In this document: piece by piece, positions 34,901 to 47,741 of the stretch | Layout of the letters: each line of letters begins with the position of its first letter | How positions within the stretch are numbered: position 1 is the stretch's first letter | DNA from: Clusia tigrina | Lineage: Eukaryota > Arthropoda > Insecta > Diptera > Clusiidae | Assembly: GCA_920105625.2 (NCBI GenBank) | Contig: OV050030.1 | Span: 249,643,889 to 249,707,888 of the forward strand | Direction of reading: 5' to 3' | Length of the DNA: 64,000 nt | Position numbers and translations under genes: made by a program | The notes under the pieces: model-generated | The model's database searches: none | Told to the model about the DNA's origin: nothing | Seen by the model: only the letters and a program-made list of their open reading frames with translations

Positions 34901-37900
34901 GAAATTTGGCAACAATAAAGTACTCGAGCCTCTTGCCAATTTAAGCTATCGCTCAAAGTTATGGTACCTTGAGTCCCAAATCAAACACTGATAAAACTTC
35001 AAATGGCCCTAACTTCTATACGGTACGTCCTACACCTATCAAAGTTTGCAACATACAAATGCTTGTAACTTTTTACTGGAGCGTCATAAAACCTTGACAT
35101 TTTGTAACAATAAAGTACTCGAGCCTCTTGTCAATTTAAGCTATCGCTCAAAGCTATGCTACCCTTGAGTCGCAAATCAAACACTGATAAAACTTCAAAT
35201 GGCCCTAACTTCTATACGGTACGTCCCACATCTATCAAAGTTTGCAACATACATATGCTTGTAACTTTTTACGGGAGCGTCATAAAAACTTGAAATTTTG
35301 TAACAATAAAGTACTCGAGCCTCTTGTCAATTTAAGCTATCGCTCAAAGCTATGCTACCCTTGAGTCCCAAATCAAACAATGATAAAACTTCAAATAGCC
35401 CTAACTTCTATACGGTATGTCCTACACCTATCAAAGTTTGCAACATACAAATGCTTGCAACTTTTTAGTGGAGCGTCATAAAACTTGGAAATTTTGTAAC
35501 AATAAAGTACTCGAGCCTCTTTTCAATTAAGCTACCGCCCAAAGCTATGCCACCGTTGAGTCCCAAATCAAACACCGATAAAACTTCAAATGGCCTTAAC
35601 TTTTATACGGTACGTCCTACACCTATCAAAGATTGCAACATACAAATGCTTGTAACTTTTTACTGGAGCGTCATAAAACCTTGACATTTTGTAACAATAA
35701 AGTATTCGAGCCTCTTGTCAATTTAAGCTATCGCTCAAAGCTATGCTACCCTTGAGTCCCAAATCAAACACTGATAAAACTTCAAATGGCCCTAACTTCT
35801 ATACGGTACGTCCCACATCTATCAAAGTTTGCAACATACAAATGCTTGTAACTTTTTACTGGAGCGTGATAAAACCTTGAAATTTGGCAACAATAAAGTA
35901 CTCGAGCCTCTTGTCAATTTAAGCTATCGCTCAAAGCTATGGTACCTTGAGTCCCAAATCAAACACTGATAAAACTTCGAATGGCCCTAACTTCTATACG
36001 GTACGTCCCACATCTATCAAAGTTTGCAACATACAAATGCTTGTAACTTTTTATTGGAGCGTCATAAAACCTTGACATTTTGTAACAATAAAGTACTCGA
36101 GCCTCTTGTCAATTTAAGCTATCGCTCAAAGCTATGCGACCCTTGAGTCCCAAATCAAACACTGATAAAACTTCAAATGGCCCTAACTTCTATACGGTAC
36201 GTCCCACATCTATCAAAGTTTGCAACATACAAATGCTTGTAACTTTTTACTGGAGCGACATAAAACCTTGAAATTTGGCAACAATAAAGTACTCGAGCCT
36301 CTTGTCAATTTAAGCTATCGCTCAAAGCTATGGTACCTTGAGTCCCAAATCAAACTCTGATAAAACTTCAAATGGCCCTAACTTCTATACGGTACGTCCT
36401 ACACCTATCAAAGTTTGCAATATACAAATGCTTGTAATTTTTTACTGGAGCGTCATAAAACCTTGAAATTTGGTAACAATAAAGTACTCGAGCCTCTTGA
36501 CAATTTAAGCTATCGCTCAAAGCGATGCTACCCTTGAGTCCCAAATCAAACACTGATAAAACTTCAAATGGCCCTAACTTCTATACGGTACGTCCTACAC
36601 CTATCAAAGTTTGCAACATACAAATGCTTGTAACTTTTTACTGGAGCGTCATAAAACCTTGAAATTTTGAAACAATAAATTACTCGAGCCTCTTGTCAAT
36701 TTAAGCTATCGCTCAAAGCTTTGCTACCCTTGAGTCCCAAATCAAACACTGATAAAACTTCGAATGACCCTAACTTCTATACGGTACGTCCCACATCTAT
36801 CAAAGTTTTCAAAATACAAATGCTTGTAACTTTTTACTGGAGCGTCATAAAACCTTGAAATTTTGTAACAATAAAGTACTTGAGCCTCTTTTCAATTAAG
36901 CTATCGCCCAAAGCTATGCCACCGTTGAGTCCCAAATCAAACACCGATAAAACTTCAAATGGCCTTAACTTTTATACGGTACGTCCTACACCTATCAAAG
37001 TTTGCAACATACAAATGCTGGTAACTTTTCACGGGAGCGTCATAAAACCTTGAAATTTTGTAACAATAAAGTACTCGAGCCTCTTGTCAATTTAAGCTAT
37101 CGCTCAAAGCTATGCTACCCTTGAGTCCCAAATCAAACAATGATAAAACTTCAAATAGCCCTAACTTCTATACGGTATGTCCTACACCTATCAAAGTTTG
37201 CAACATACAAATGCTTGCAACTTTTTAGTGGAGCGTCATAAAACTTGGAAATTTTGTAACAATAAAGTACTCGAGCCTCTTTTCAATTAAGCTATCGCCC
37301 AAAGCTATGCCACCGTTGAGTCCCAAATCAAACACCGATAAAACTTCAAATGGCCTTAACTTTTATACGGTACGTCCTACACCTATCAAAGTTTGCAACA
37401 TACAAATGCTTGTAACTTTTTACTGGAGCGTCATAAAACCTTGACATTTTGTAACAATAAAGTACTCGAGCCTCTTGTCAATTTAAGCTATCGCTCAAAG
37501 CTATGCTACCCTTGAGTCCCAAATCAAACACTGATAAAACTTCAAATGGCCCTAACTTCTATACGGTACGTCCCACATCTATCAAAGTTTGCAACATACA
37601 AATGCTTGTAACTTTTTACTGGAGCGTCATAAAACCTTGAAATTTGGCAACAATAAAGTACTCGAGCCTCTTGTCAATTTAAGCTATCGCTCAAAGCTAT
37701 GGTACCTTGAGTCCCAAATCAAACACTGATAAAACTTCAAATGGCCCTAACTTCTATACGGTACGTCCTACACCTATCAAAGTTTGCAACATACAAATGC
37801 TTGTAACTTTTTACTGGAGCGTCATAAAATCTTGAAATTTGGTAACAATAAAGTACTCGAGCCTCTTGTCAATTTAAGCTATCGCTCAAAGCGATGCTAC

Positions 37901-38500
37901 CCTTGAGTCCCAAATCAAACACTGATAAAACTTCAAATGGCCCTAACTTCTATACGGTACGTCCTACACCTATCAAAGTTTGCAACATACAAATGCTTGT
38001 AACTTTTTACTGGAGCGTCATACAACCTTGAAATTTTGTAACAATAAAGTACTCGAGCCTCTTGTCAATTTAAGCTATCGCTCAAAGCTATGCTACCCTT
38101 GAGTCCCAAATCAAACACTGATAAAACTTCAAATGGCCCTAACTTCTATGCGGTACGTCCCACATCTATCAAAGTTTTCAAAATACAAATGCTTGTAACT
38201 TTTTACTGGAGCGTCATAAAACCTTGAAATTTTGTAACAATAAAGTACTTGAGCCTCTTTTCAATTAAGCTATCGCCCAAAGCTATGCCACCGTTGAGTC
38301 CCAAATCAAACACCGATAAAACTTCAAATGGCCTTAACTTTTAGACGGTACGTCCTACACCTATCAAAGTTTGCAACATACAAATGCTGGTAACTTTTTA
38401 CGGGAGCGTCATAAAACCTTGAAATTTTGTAACAATAAAGTACTCGAGCCTCTTGTCAATTTAAGCTATCGCTCAAAGCTATGCTACCCTTGAGTCCCAA
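31901..38500. repeat. Region D segmental duplication, left copy (D1)
   Basis: Up to about 34.3 kb this matches the right copy at an offset of 8,998 bp; from about 34.35 kb it matches at 9,194 bp, so one monomer is gained or lost in between. Shared private markers include GGGCCTAACATC (about 32070 and 41068), GTACTGGAGCC (about 32574 and 41572), GCCATCGCTC (32990 and 41988), GCTGGTAAC (33301 and 42299), ACATATGC (35251 and 44445), AAAGATTGC (35631 and 44825), GCGTGATAAAAC (about 35865 and 45059), CAATATAC (about 36419 and 45613) and TTTTCAAAATAC (36805 and 45999). Confidence 0.87.
32991..33007. other. Extended 7-bp-stem hairpin variant
   Basis: In this F-left monomer the sequence is CATCGCT-CAA-AGCGATG, one base pair longer than the usual G hairpin because of a T-to-C change (GCCATCG). 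The same variant is at 41989-42005 and 53138-53154. The first two are copies within the 9 kb duplication, so all three probably descend from one event. Confidence 0.8.
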
Positions 38501-39133
38501 ATCAAACAATGATAAAACTTCAAATAGCCCTAACTTCTATACGGTATGTCCTACACCTATCAAAGTTTGCAACATACAAATGCTTGCAACTTTTTAGTGG
38601 AGCGTCATAAAACTTGGAAATTTTGTAACAATAAAGTACTCGAGCCTCTTTTCAATTAAGCTATCGCCCAAAGCTATGCCACCGTTGAGTCCCAAATCAA
38701 ACACCGATAAAACTTCAAATGGCCTTAACTTTTATACGGTACGTCCTACACCTATCAAAGTTTGCAACATACAAATGCTTGTAACTTTTTACTGGAGCGT
38801 CATAAAACCTTGACATTTTGTAACAATAAAGTACTCGAGCCTCTTGTCAATTTAAGCTATCGCTCAAAGCTATGCTACCCTTGAGTCCCAAATCAAACAC
38901 TGATAAGACTTCAAATGGCCCTAACTTCTATACGGTACGTCCCACATCTATCAAAGTTTGCAACATACAAATGCTTGTAACTTTTTACTGGAGCGTCATA
39001 AAACCTTGAAATTTGGCAACAATAAAGTACTCGAGCCTCTTGTCAATTTAAGCTATCGCTCAAAGCTATGGTACCTTGAGTCCCAAATCAAACACTGATA
39101 AAACTTCAAATGGCCCTAACTTCTATACGGTAC
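38501..39133. repeat. E-F-g run between D1 and the six-mer tandem
   Basis: The monomers at 38548 (E with AACTTGG), 38743 (F with GATAAGACTTC) and 38939 (g). The order repeats that at 37179-37765, giving a 1,369-bp seven-monomer spacing between the GCTGGTAAC monomers at 36983 and 38352. The block also matches 51067-51652 at an offset of 12,519 bp. Confidence 0.75.
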
Positions 39134-41090
39134 GTCCTACACCTATCAAAGTTTGCAACATACAAATGCTTGTAAATTTTTTCTGGAGCGTCATAAAATC
39201 TTGAAATTTGGTAACAATAAAGTACTCGAGCCTCTTGTCAATTTAAGCTATCGCTCAAAGCGATGCTACCCTTGAGTCCCAAATCAAACACTGATAAAAC
39301 TTCAAATGGCCCTAACTTCTATACGGTACGTCCTACACCTATCAAAGTTTGCAACATACAAATGCTTGTAACTTTTTACTGGAGCGTCATACAACCTTGA
39401 AATTTTGTAACAATAAAGTACTCGAGCCTCTTGTCAATTTAAGCTATCGCTCAAAGCTATGCTACCCTTGAGTCCCAAATCAAACACTGATAAAACTTCA
39501 AATGGCCCTATCTTCTATACGGTACGTCCCACATCTATCAAAGTTTGCAACATACAAATGCTTGTAACTTTTTACTGGAGCGTCATAAAACCTTGAAATT
39601 TGGCAACAATAAAGTACTCGAGCCTCTTGTCAATTTAAGCTATCGCTCAAAGCTATGGTACCTTGAGTCCCAAATCAAACACTGATAAAACTTCAAATGG
39701 CCCTAACTTCTATACGGTACGTCCTACACCTATCAAAGTTTGCAACATACAATTGCTTGTAACTTTTTACTGGAGCGTCATAAAATCTTGAAATTTGGTA
39801 ACAATAAAGTACTCGAGCCTCTTGTCAATTTAAGCTATCGCTCAAAGCGATGCTACCCTTGAGTCCCAAATCAAACACTGATAAAACTTCAAATGGCCCT
39901 AACTTCTATACGGTACGTCCTACACCTATCAAAGTTTGCAACATACAAATGCTTGTAACTTTTTACTGGAGCGTCATACAACCTTGAAATTTTGTAACAA
40001 TAAAGTACTCGAGCCTCTTGTCAATTTAAGCTATCGCTCAAAGCTATGCTACCCTTGAGTCCCAAATCAAACACTGATAAAACTTCAAATGGCCCTAACT
40101 TCTATGCGGTACGTCCCACATCTATCAAAGTTTGCAACATACAAATGCTTGTAACTTTTTATTGGAGCGTCATAAAACCTTGACATTTTGTAACAATAAA
40201 GTACTCGAGCCTCTTGTCAATTTAAGCTATCGCTCAAAGCTATGGTACCTTGAGTCCCAAATCAAACACTGATAAAACTTCAAATGGCCCTAACTTCTAT
40301 ACGGTACGTCCTACACCTATCAAAGTTTGCAACATACAAATGCTTGTAAATTTTTTCTGGAGCGTCATAAAATCTTGAAATTTGGTAACAATAAAGTACT
40401 CGAGCCTCTTGTCAATTTAAGCTATCGCTCAAAGCGATGCTACCCTTGAGTCCCAAATCAAACACTGATAAAACTTCAAATGGCCCTAACTTCTATACGG
40501 TACGTCCTACACCTATCAAAGTTTGCAACATACAAATGCTTGTAACTTTTTACTGGAGCGTCATACAACCTTGAAATTTTGTAACAATAAAGTACTCGAG
40601 CCTCTTGTCAATTTAAGCTATCGCTCAAAGCTATGCTACCCTTGAGTCCCAAATCAAACACTGATAAAACTTCAAATGGCCCTAACGTCTATACGGTACG
40701 TCCCACATCTATCAAAGTTTGCAACATACAAATGCTTGTAACTTTTTACTGGAGCGTCATAAAACCTTGAAATTTGGCAACAATAAAGTACTCGAGCCTC
40801 TTGTCAATTTAAGCTATCGCTCAAAGCTATGGTACCTTGAGTCCCAAATCAAACACTGATAAAACTTCAAATGGCCCTAACTTCTATACGGTACGTCCTA
40901 CACCTATCAAAGTTTGCAACATACAATTGCTTGTAACTTTTTACTGGAGCGTCATAAAATCTTGAAATTTGGTAACAATAAAGTACTCGAGCCTCTTGTC
41001 AATTTAAGCTATCGCTCAAAGCGATGCTACCCTTGAGTCCCAAATCAAACACTGATAAAACTTCAAATGGGCCTAACATCTATACGGTAC
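39134..41090. repeat. Six-monomer (1,174-bp) tandem duplication
   Basis: The unusual GTAAATTTTTTCTGG monomer is at 39134 and again at 40308, 1,174 bp later (six monomers minus two bases). It is followed both times by a CATACAACC monomer, a g monomer and a monomer with ACAATTGC (39721 and 40895). Copy-specific changes are CCTATCTTC (about 39508) and CCTAACGTC (about 40682). The second copy runs into the start of the right-hand 9 kb duplication. Confidence 0.85.
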
Positions 41091-44000
41091 GTCCTACACC
41101 TATCAAAGTTTGCAACATACAAATGCTTGTAACTTTTTACTGGAGCGTCATAAAACCTTGAAATTTTGTAACAATAAAGTACTTGAGCCTCTTGTCAATT
41201 TAAGCTATCGCTCAAAGCTATGCTACCCTTGAGTCCCAAATCAAACACTGATAAAACTTCAAATGGCCCTAACTTCTATGCGGTACGTCCTACATATATC
41301 AAAGTTTGCAACATACAAATGCTTGTAACTTTTTACGGCAGCGTCATAAAACCTTGAAATTTTTTAACAATAAAGTACTCGAGCCTCTTGTCAATTTAAG
41401 CTATCGCTCAAAGCTATGCTACCCTTGAGTCCCAAATCAAACACTGATAAAACTTCGAATGGCCCTAACTTCTATACGGTACGTCCCACATCTATCAAAG
41501 TTTGCAACATACAAATGCTTGTAACTTTTTATTGGAGCGTCATAAAACCTTGACATTTTGTAACAATAAAGTACTGGAGCCTCTTGTCAATTTAAGCTAT
41601 CGCTCAAAGCTATGCGACCCTTGAGTCCCAAATCAAACACTGATAAAACTTCAAATGGCCCTAACTTCTATACGGTACGTCCCACATCTATCAAAGTTTG
41701 CAACATACAAATGCTTGTAACTTTTTACTGGAGCGTCATAAAACCTTGAAATTTGGCAACAATAAAGTACTCGAGCCTCTTGTCAATTTAAGCTATCGCT
41801 CAAAGCTATGGTACCTTGAGTCCCAAATCAAACACTGATAAAACTTCAAATGGCCCTAACTTCTATACGGTACGTCCTACACCTATCAAAGTTTGCAACA
41901 TACAAATGCTTGTAACTTTTTACTGGAGCGTCATAAAACCTTGACATTTTGTAACAATAAAGTACTCGAGCCTCTTGTCAATTTAAGCCATCGCTCAAAG
42001 CGATGCTACCCTTGAGTCCCAAATCAAACACTGATAAAACTTCAAATGGCCCTAACTTCTATACGGTACGTCCCACATCTATCAAAGTTTGCAACATACA
42101 AATGCTTGTAACTTTTTACTGGAGCGACATAAAACCTTGAAATTTGGCAACAATAAAGTACTCGAGCCTCTTGTCAATTTAAGCTATCGCTCAAAGCTAT
42201 GGTACCTTGAGTCCCAAATCAAACACTGATAAAACTTCAAATGGCCCTAACTTCTATACGGTACGTCCTACACCTATCAAAGTTTGCAACATACAAATGC
42301 TGGTAACTTTTTACGGGAGCGTCATAAAACCTTGAAATTTTGTAACAATAAAGTACTCGAGCCTCTTGTCAATTTAAGCTATCGCTCAAAGCTATGCTAC
42401 CCTTGAGTCCCAAATCAAACAATGATAAAACTTCAAATAGCCCTAACTTCTATACGGTATGTCCTACACCTATCAAAGTTTGCAACATACAAATGCTTGC
42501 AACTTTTTAGTGGAGCGTCATAAAACTTGGAAATTTTGTAACAATAAAGTACTCGAGCCTCTTTTCAATTAAGCTATCGCCCAAAGCTATGCCACCGTTG
42601 AGTCCCAAATCAAACACCGATAAAACTTCAAATGGCCTTAACTTTTATACGGTACGTCCTACACCTATCAAAGTTTGCAACATACAAATGCTTGTAACTT
42701 TTTACTGGAGCGTCATAAAACCTTGACATTTTGTAACAATAAAGTACTCGAGCCTCTTGTCAATTTAAGCTATCGCTCAAAGCTATGCTACCCTTGAGTC
42801 CCAAATCAAACACTGATAAAACTTCAAATGGCCCTAACTTCTATACGGTACGTCCCACATCTATCAAAGTTTGCAACATACAAATGCTTGTAACTTTTTA
42901 CTGGAGCGTCATAAAACCTTGAAATTTGGCAACAATAAAGTACTCGAGCCTCTTGTCAATTTAAGCTATCGCTCAAAGCTATGGTACCTTGAGTCCCAAA
43001 TCAAACACTGATAAAACTTCAAATGGCCCTAACTTCTATACGGTACGTCCTACACCTATCAAAGTTTGCAACATACAAATGCTTGTAACTTTTTACTGGA
43101 GCGTCATAAAATCTTGAAATTTGGTAACAATAAAGTACTCGAGCCTCTTGTCAATTTAAGCTATCGCTCAAAGCGATGCTACCCTTGAGTCCCAAATCAA
43201 ACACTGATAAAACTTCAAATGGCCCTAACTTCTATACGGTACGTCCTACACCTATCAAAGTTTGCAACATACAAATGCTTGTAACTTTTTACTGGAGCGT
43301 CATACAACCTTGAAATTTTGTAACAATAAAGTACTCGAGCCTCTTGTCAATTTAAGCTATCGCTCAAAGCTATGCTACCCTTGAGTCCCAAATCAAACAC
43401 TGATAAAACTTCAAATGGCCCTAACTTCTATGCGGTACGTCCCACATCTACCAAAGTTTGCAACATACAAATGCTTGTAACTTTTTACGGCAGCGTCATA
43501 AAACCTTGAAATTTTTTAACAATAAAGTACTCGAGCCTCTTGTCAATTTAAGCTATCGCTCAAAGCTATGCTACCCTTGAGTCCCAAATCAAACAATGAT
43601 AAAACTTCAAATAGCCCTAACTTCTATACGGTATGTCCTACACCTATCAAAGTTTGCAACATACAAATGCTTGTAACTTTTTAGTGGAGCGTCACAAAAC
43701 CTGGAAATTTTGTAACAATAAAGTACTCGAGCCTCTTTTCAATTAAGCTATCGCCCAAAGCTATGCCACCGTTGAGTCCCAAATCAAATACCGATAAAAC
43801 TTCAAATGGCCTTAACTTTTATACGGTACATCCTACACCTATCAAAGTTTGCAACATACAAATGCTTGTAACTTTTTACTGGAGCGTCATAAAACCTTGA
43901 CATTTTGTAACAATAAAGTACTCGAGCCTCTTGTCAATTTAAGCTATCGCTCAAAGCTATGCTACCCTTGAGTCCCAAATCAAACACTGATAAAACTTCA

Positions 44001-47000
44001 AATGGCCCTAACTTCTATACGGTACGTCCCACATCTATCAAAGTTTGCAACATACAAATGCTTGTAACTTTTTACTGGAGCGTCATAAAACCTTGAAATT
44101 TGGCAACAATAAAGTACTCGAGCCTCTTGCCAATTTAAGCTATCGCTCAAAGTTATGGTACCTTGAGTCCCAAATCAAACACTGATAAAACTTCAAATGG
44201 CCCTAACTTCTATACGGTACGTCCTACACCTATCAAAGTTTGCAACATACAAATGCTTGTAACTTTTTACTGGAGCGTCATAAAACCTTGACATTTTGTA
44301 ACAATAAAGTACTCGAGCCTCTTGTCAATTTAAGCTATCGCTCAAAGCTATGCTACCCTTGAGTCGCAAATCAAACACTGATAAAACTTCAAATGGCCCT
44401 AACTTCTATACGGTATGTCCCACATCTATCAAAGTTTGCAACATACATATGCTTGTAACTTTTTACGGGAGCGTCATAAAAACTTGAAATTTTGTAACAA
44501 TAAAGTACTCGAGCCTCTTGTCAATTTAAGCTATCGCTCAAAGCTATGCTACCCTTGAGTCCCAAATCAAACAATGATAAAACTTCAAATAGCCCTAACT
44601 TCTATACGGTATGTCCTACACCTATCAAAGTTTGCAACATACAAATGCTTGCAACTTTTTAGTGGAGCGTCATAAAACTTGGAAATTTTGTAACAATAAA
44701 GTACTCGAGCCTCTTTTCAATTAAGCTACCGCCCAAAGCTATGCCACCGTTGAGTCCCAAATCAAACACCGATAAAACTTCAAATGGCCTTAACTTTTAT
44801 ACGGTACGTCCTACACCTATCAAAGATTGCAACATACAAATGCTTGTAACTTTTTACTGGAGCGTCATAAAACCTTGACATTTTGTAACAATAAAGTATT
44901 CGAGCCTCTTGTCAATTTAAGCTATCGCTCAAAGCTATGCTACCCTTGAGTCCCAAATCAAACACTGATAAAACTTCAAATGGCCCTAACTTCTATACGG
45001 TACGTCCCACATCTATCAAAGTTTGCAACATACAAATGCTTGTAACTTTTTACTGGAGCGTGATAAAACCTTGAAATTTGGCAACAATAAAGTACTCGAG
45101 CCTCTTGTCAATTTAAGCTATCGCTCAAAGCTATGGTACCTTGAGTCCCAAATCAAACACTGATAAAACTTCGAATGGCCCTAACTTCTATACGGTACGT
45201 CCCACATCTATCAAAGTTTGCAACATACAAATGCTTGTAACTTTTTATTGGAGCGTCATAAAACCTTGACATTTTGTAACAATAAAGTACTCGAGCCTCT
45301 TGTCAATTTAAGCTATCGCTCAAAGCTATGCGACCCTTGAGTCCCAAATCAAACACTGATAAAACTTCAAATGGCCCTAACTTCTATACGGTACGTCCCA
45401 CATCTATCAAAGTTTGCAACATACAAATGCTTGTAACTTTTTACTGGAGCGACATAAAACCTTGAAATTTGGCAACAATAAAGTACTCGAGCCTCTTGTC
45501 AATTTAAGCTATCGCTCAAAGCTATGGTACCTTGAGTCCCAAATCAAACTCTGATAAAACTTCAAATGGCCCTAACTTCTATACGGTACGTCCTACACCT
45601 ATCAAAGTTTGCAATATACAAATGCTTGTAATTTTTTACTGGAGCGTCATAAAACCTTGAAATTTGGTAACAATAAAGTACTCGAGCCTCTTGACAATTT
45701 AAGCTATCGCTCAAAGCGATGCTACCCTTGAGTCCCAAATCAAACACTGATAAAACTTCAAATGGCCCTAACTTCTATACGGTACGTCCTACACCTATCA
45801 AAGTTTGCAACATACAAATGCTTGTAACTTTTTACTGGAGCGTCATAAAACCTTGAAATTTTGAAACAATAAATTACTCGAGCCTCTTGTCAATTTAAGC
45901 TATCGCTCAAAGCTTTGCTACCCTTGAGTCCCAAATCAAACACTGATAAAACTTCGAATGACCCTAACTTCTATACGGTACGTCCCACATCTATCAAAGT
46001 TTTCAAAATACAAATGCTTGTAACTTTTTACTGGAGCGTCATAAAACCTTGAAATTTTGTAACAATAAAGTACTTGAGCCTCTTTTCAATTAAGCTATCG
46101 CCCAAAGCTATGCCACCGTTGAGTCCCAAATCAAACACCGATAAAACTTCAAATGGCCTTAACTTTTATACGGTACGTCCTACACCTATCAAAGTTTGCA
46201 ACATACAAATGCTGGTAACTTTTCACGGGAGCGTCATAAAACCTTGAAATTTTGTAACAATAAAGTACTCGAGCCTCTTGTCAATTTAAGCTATCGCTCA
46301 AAGCTATGCTACCCTTGAGTCCCAAATCAAACAATGATAAAACTTCAAATAGCCCTAACTTCTATACGGTATGTCCTACACCTATCAAAGTTTGCAACAT
46401 ACAAATGCTTGCAACTTTTTAGTGGAGCGTCATAAAACTTGGAAATTTTGTAACAATAAAGTACTCGAGCCTCTTTTCAATTAAGCTATCGCCCAAAGCT
46501 ATGCCACCGTTGAGTCCCAAATCAAACACCGATAAAACTTCAAATGGCCTTAACTTTTATACGGTACGTCCTACACCTATCAAAGTTTGCAACATACAAA
46601 TGCTTGTAACTTTTTACTGGAGCGTCATAAAACCTTGACATTTTGTAACAATAAAGTACTCGAGCCTCTTGTCAATTTAAGCTATCGCTCAAAGCTATGC
46701 TACCCTTGAGTCCCAAATCAAACACTGATAAAACTTCAAATGGCCCTAACTTCTATACGGTACGTCCCACATCTATCAAAGTTTGCAACATACAAATGCT
46801 TGTAACTTTTTACTGGAGCGTCATAAAACCTTGAAATTTGGCAACAATAAAGTACTCGAGCCTCTTGTCAATTTAAGCTATCGCTCAAAGCTATGGTACC
46901 TTGAGTCCCAAATCAAACACTGATAAAACTTCAAATGGCCCTAACTTCTATACGGTACGTCCTACACCTATCAAAGTTTGCAACATACAAATGCTTGTAA

Positions 47001-47690
47001 CTTTTTACTGGAGCGTCATAAAATCTTGAAATTTGGTAACAATAAAGTACTCGAGCCTCTTGTCAATTTAAGCTATCGCTCAAAGCGATGCTACCCTTGA
47101 GTCCCAAATCAAACACTGATAAAACTTCAAATGGCCCTAACTTCTATACGGTACGTCCTACACCTATCAAAGTTTGCAACATACAAATGCTTGTAACTTT
47201 TTACTGGAGCGTCATACAACCTTGAAATTTTGTAACAATAAAGTACTCGAGCCTCTTGTCAATTTAAGCTATCGCTCAAAGCTATGCTACCCTTGAGTCC
47301 CAAATCAAACACTGATAAAACTTCAAATGGCCCTAACTTCTATACGGTACGTCCCACATCTATCAAAGTTTTCAAAATACAAATGCTTGTAACTTTTTAC
47401 TGGAGCGTCATAAAACCTTGAAATTTTGTAACAATAAAGTACTTGAGCCTCTTTTCAATTAAGCTATCGCCCAAAGCTATGCCACCGTTGAGTCCCAAAT
47501 CAAACACCGATAAAACTTCAAATGGCCTTAACTTTTAGACGGTACGTCCTACACCTATCAAAGTTTGCAACATACAAATGCTGGTAACTTTTTACGGGAG
47601 CGTCATAAAACCTTGAAATTTTGTAACAATAAAGTACTCGAGCCTCTTGTCAATTTAAGCTATCGCTCAAAGCTATGCTACCCTTGAGTC
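41091..47690. repeat. Region D segmental duplication, right copy (D2)
   Basis: Matches D1 at an offset of 8,998 bp to about 43.3 kb and at 9,194 bp from about 43.5 kb. The step occurs because D2 has two monomers (43243 with CATACAACC and 43439 with TACGGC and TTTTTTAAC) where D1 has one (34245, GGCAAC joined to CAATGAT). Copy-specific substitutions are rare, for example TACTTGAGCC at about 41180, CTACCAAAG at about 43449 and GGTATGTCCC at about 44414. About 33 consecutive monomers keep their order. Confidence 0.87.
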
Positions 47691-47741
47691 CCAAATCAAA
47701 CACTGATAAAACTTCAAATGGCCCTAACTTCTATACGGTAC
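47546..47741. repeat. Chimeric monomer at the 3,325-bp duplication junction
   Basis: The left part is the GCTGGTAAC/TACGGG monomer, as at 38352. In that monomer the right part reads CAATGAT and TAGCCC. Here it reads CACTGAT and GGCCC and runs into the ACATATGC monomer at 47742, which belongs 3,325 bp upstream (44417). The end of one 17-mer copy and the start of the next therefore meet in this unit, at about 47690. Confidence 0.8.

Noticed and set aside
36368..36553. 61-codon minus-strand frame repeated at 45562 and 48887, and the 62-codon frame at 24605
   Set aside because: Same explanation: open stretches in the reverse complement of one or two monomers, copied by segmental duplication.
31901..47690. 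9 kb duplication as pure assembly error
   Set aside because: Not adopted, though it cannot be excluded: the copies have their own substitutions and a one-monomer indel, which a simple assembly duplication would not produce.
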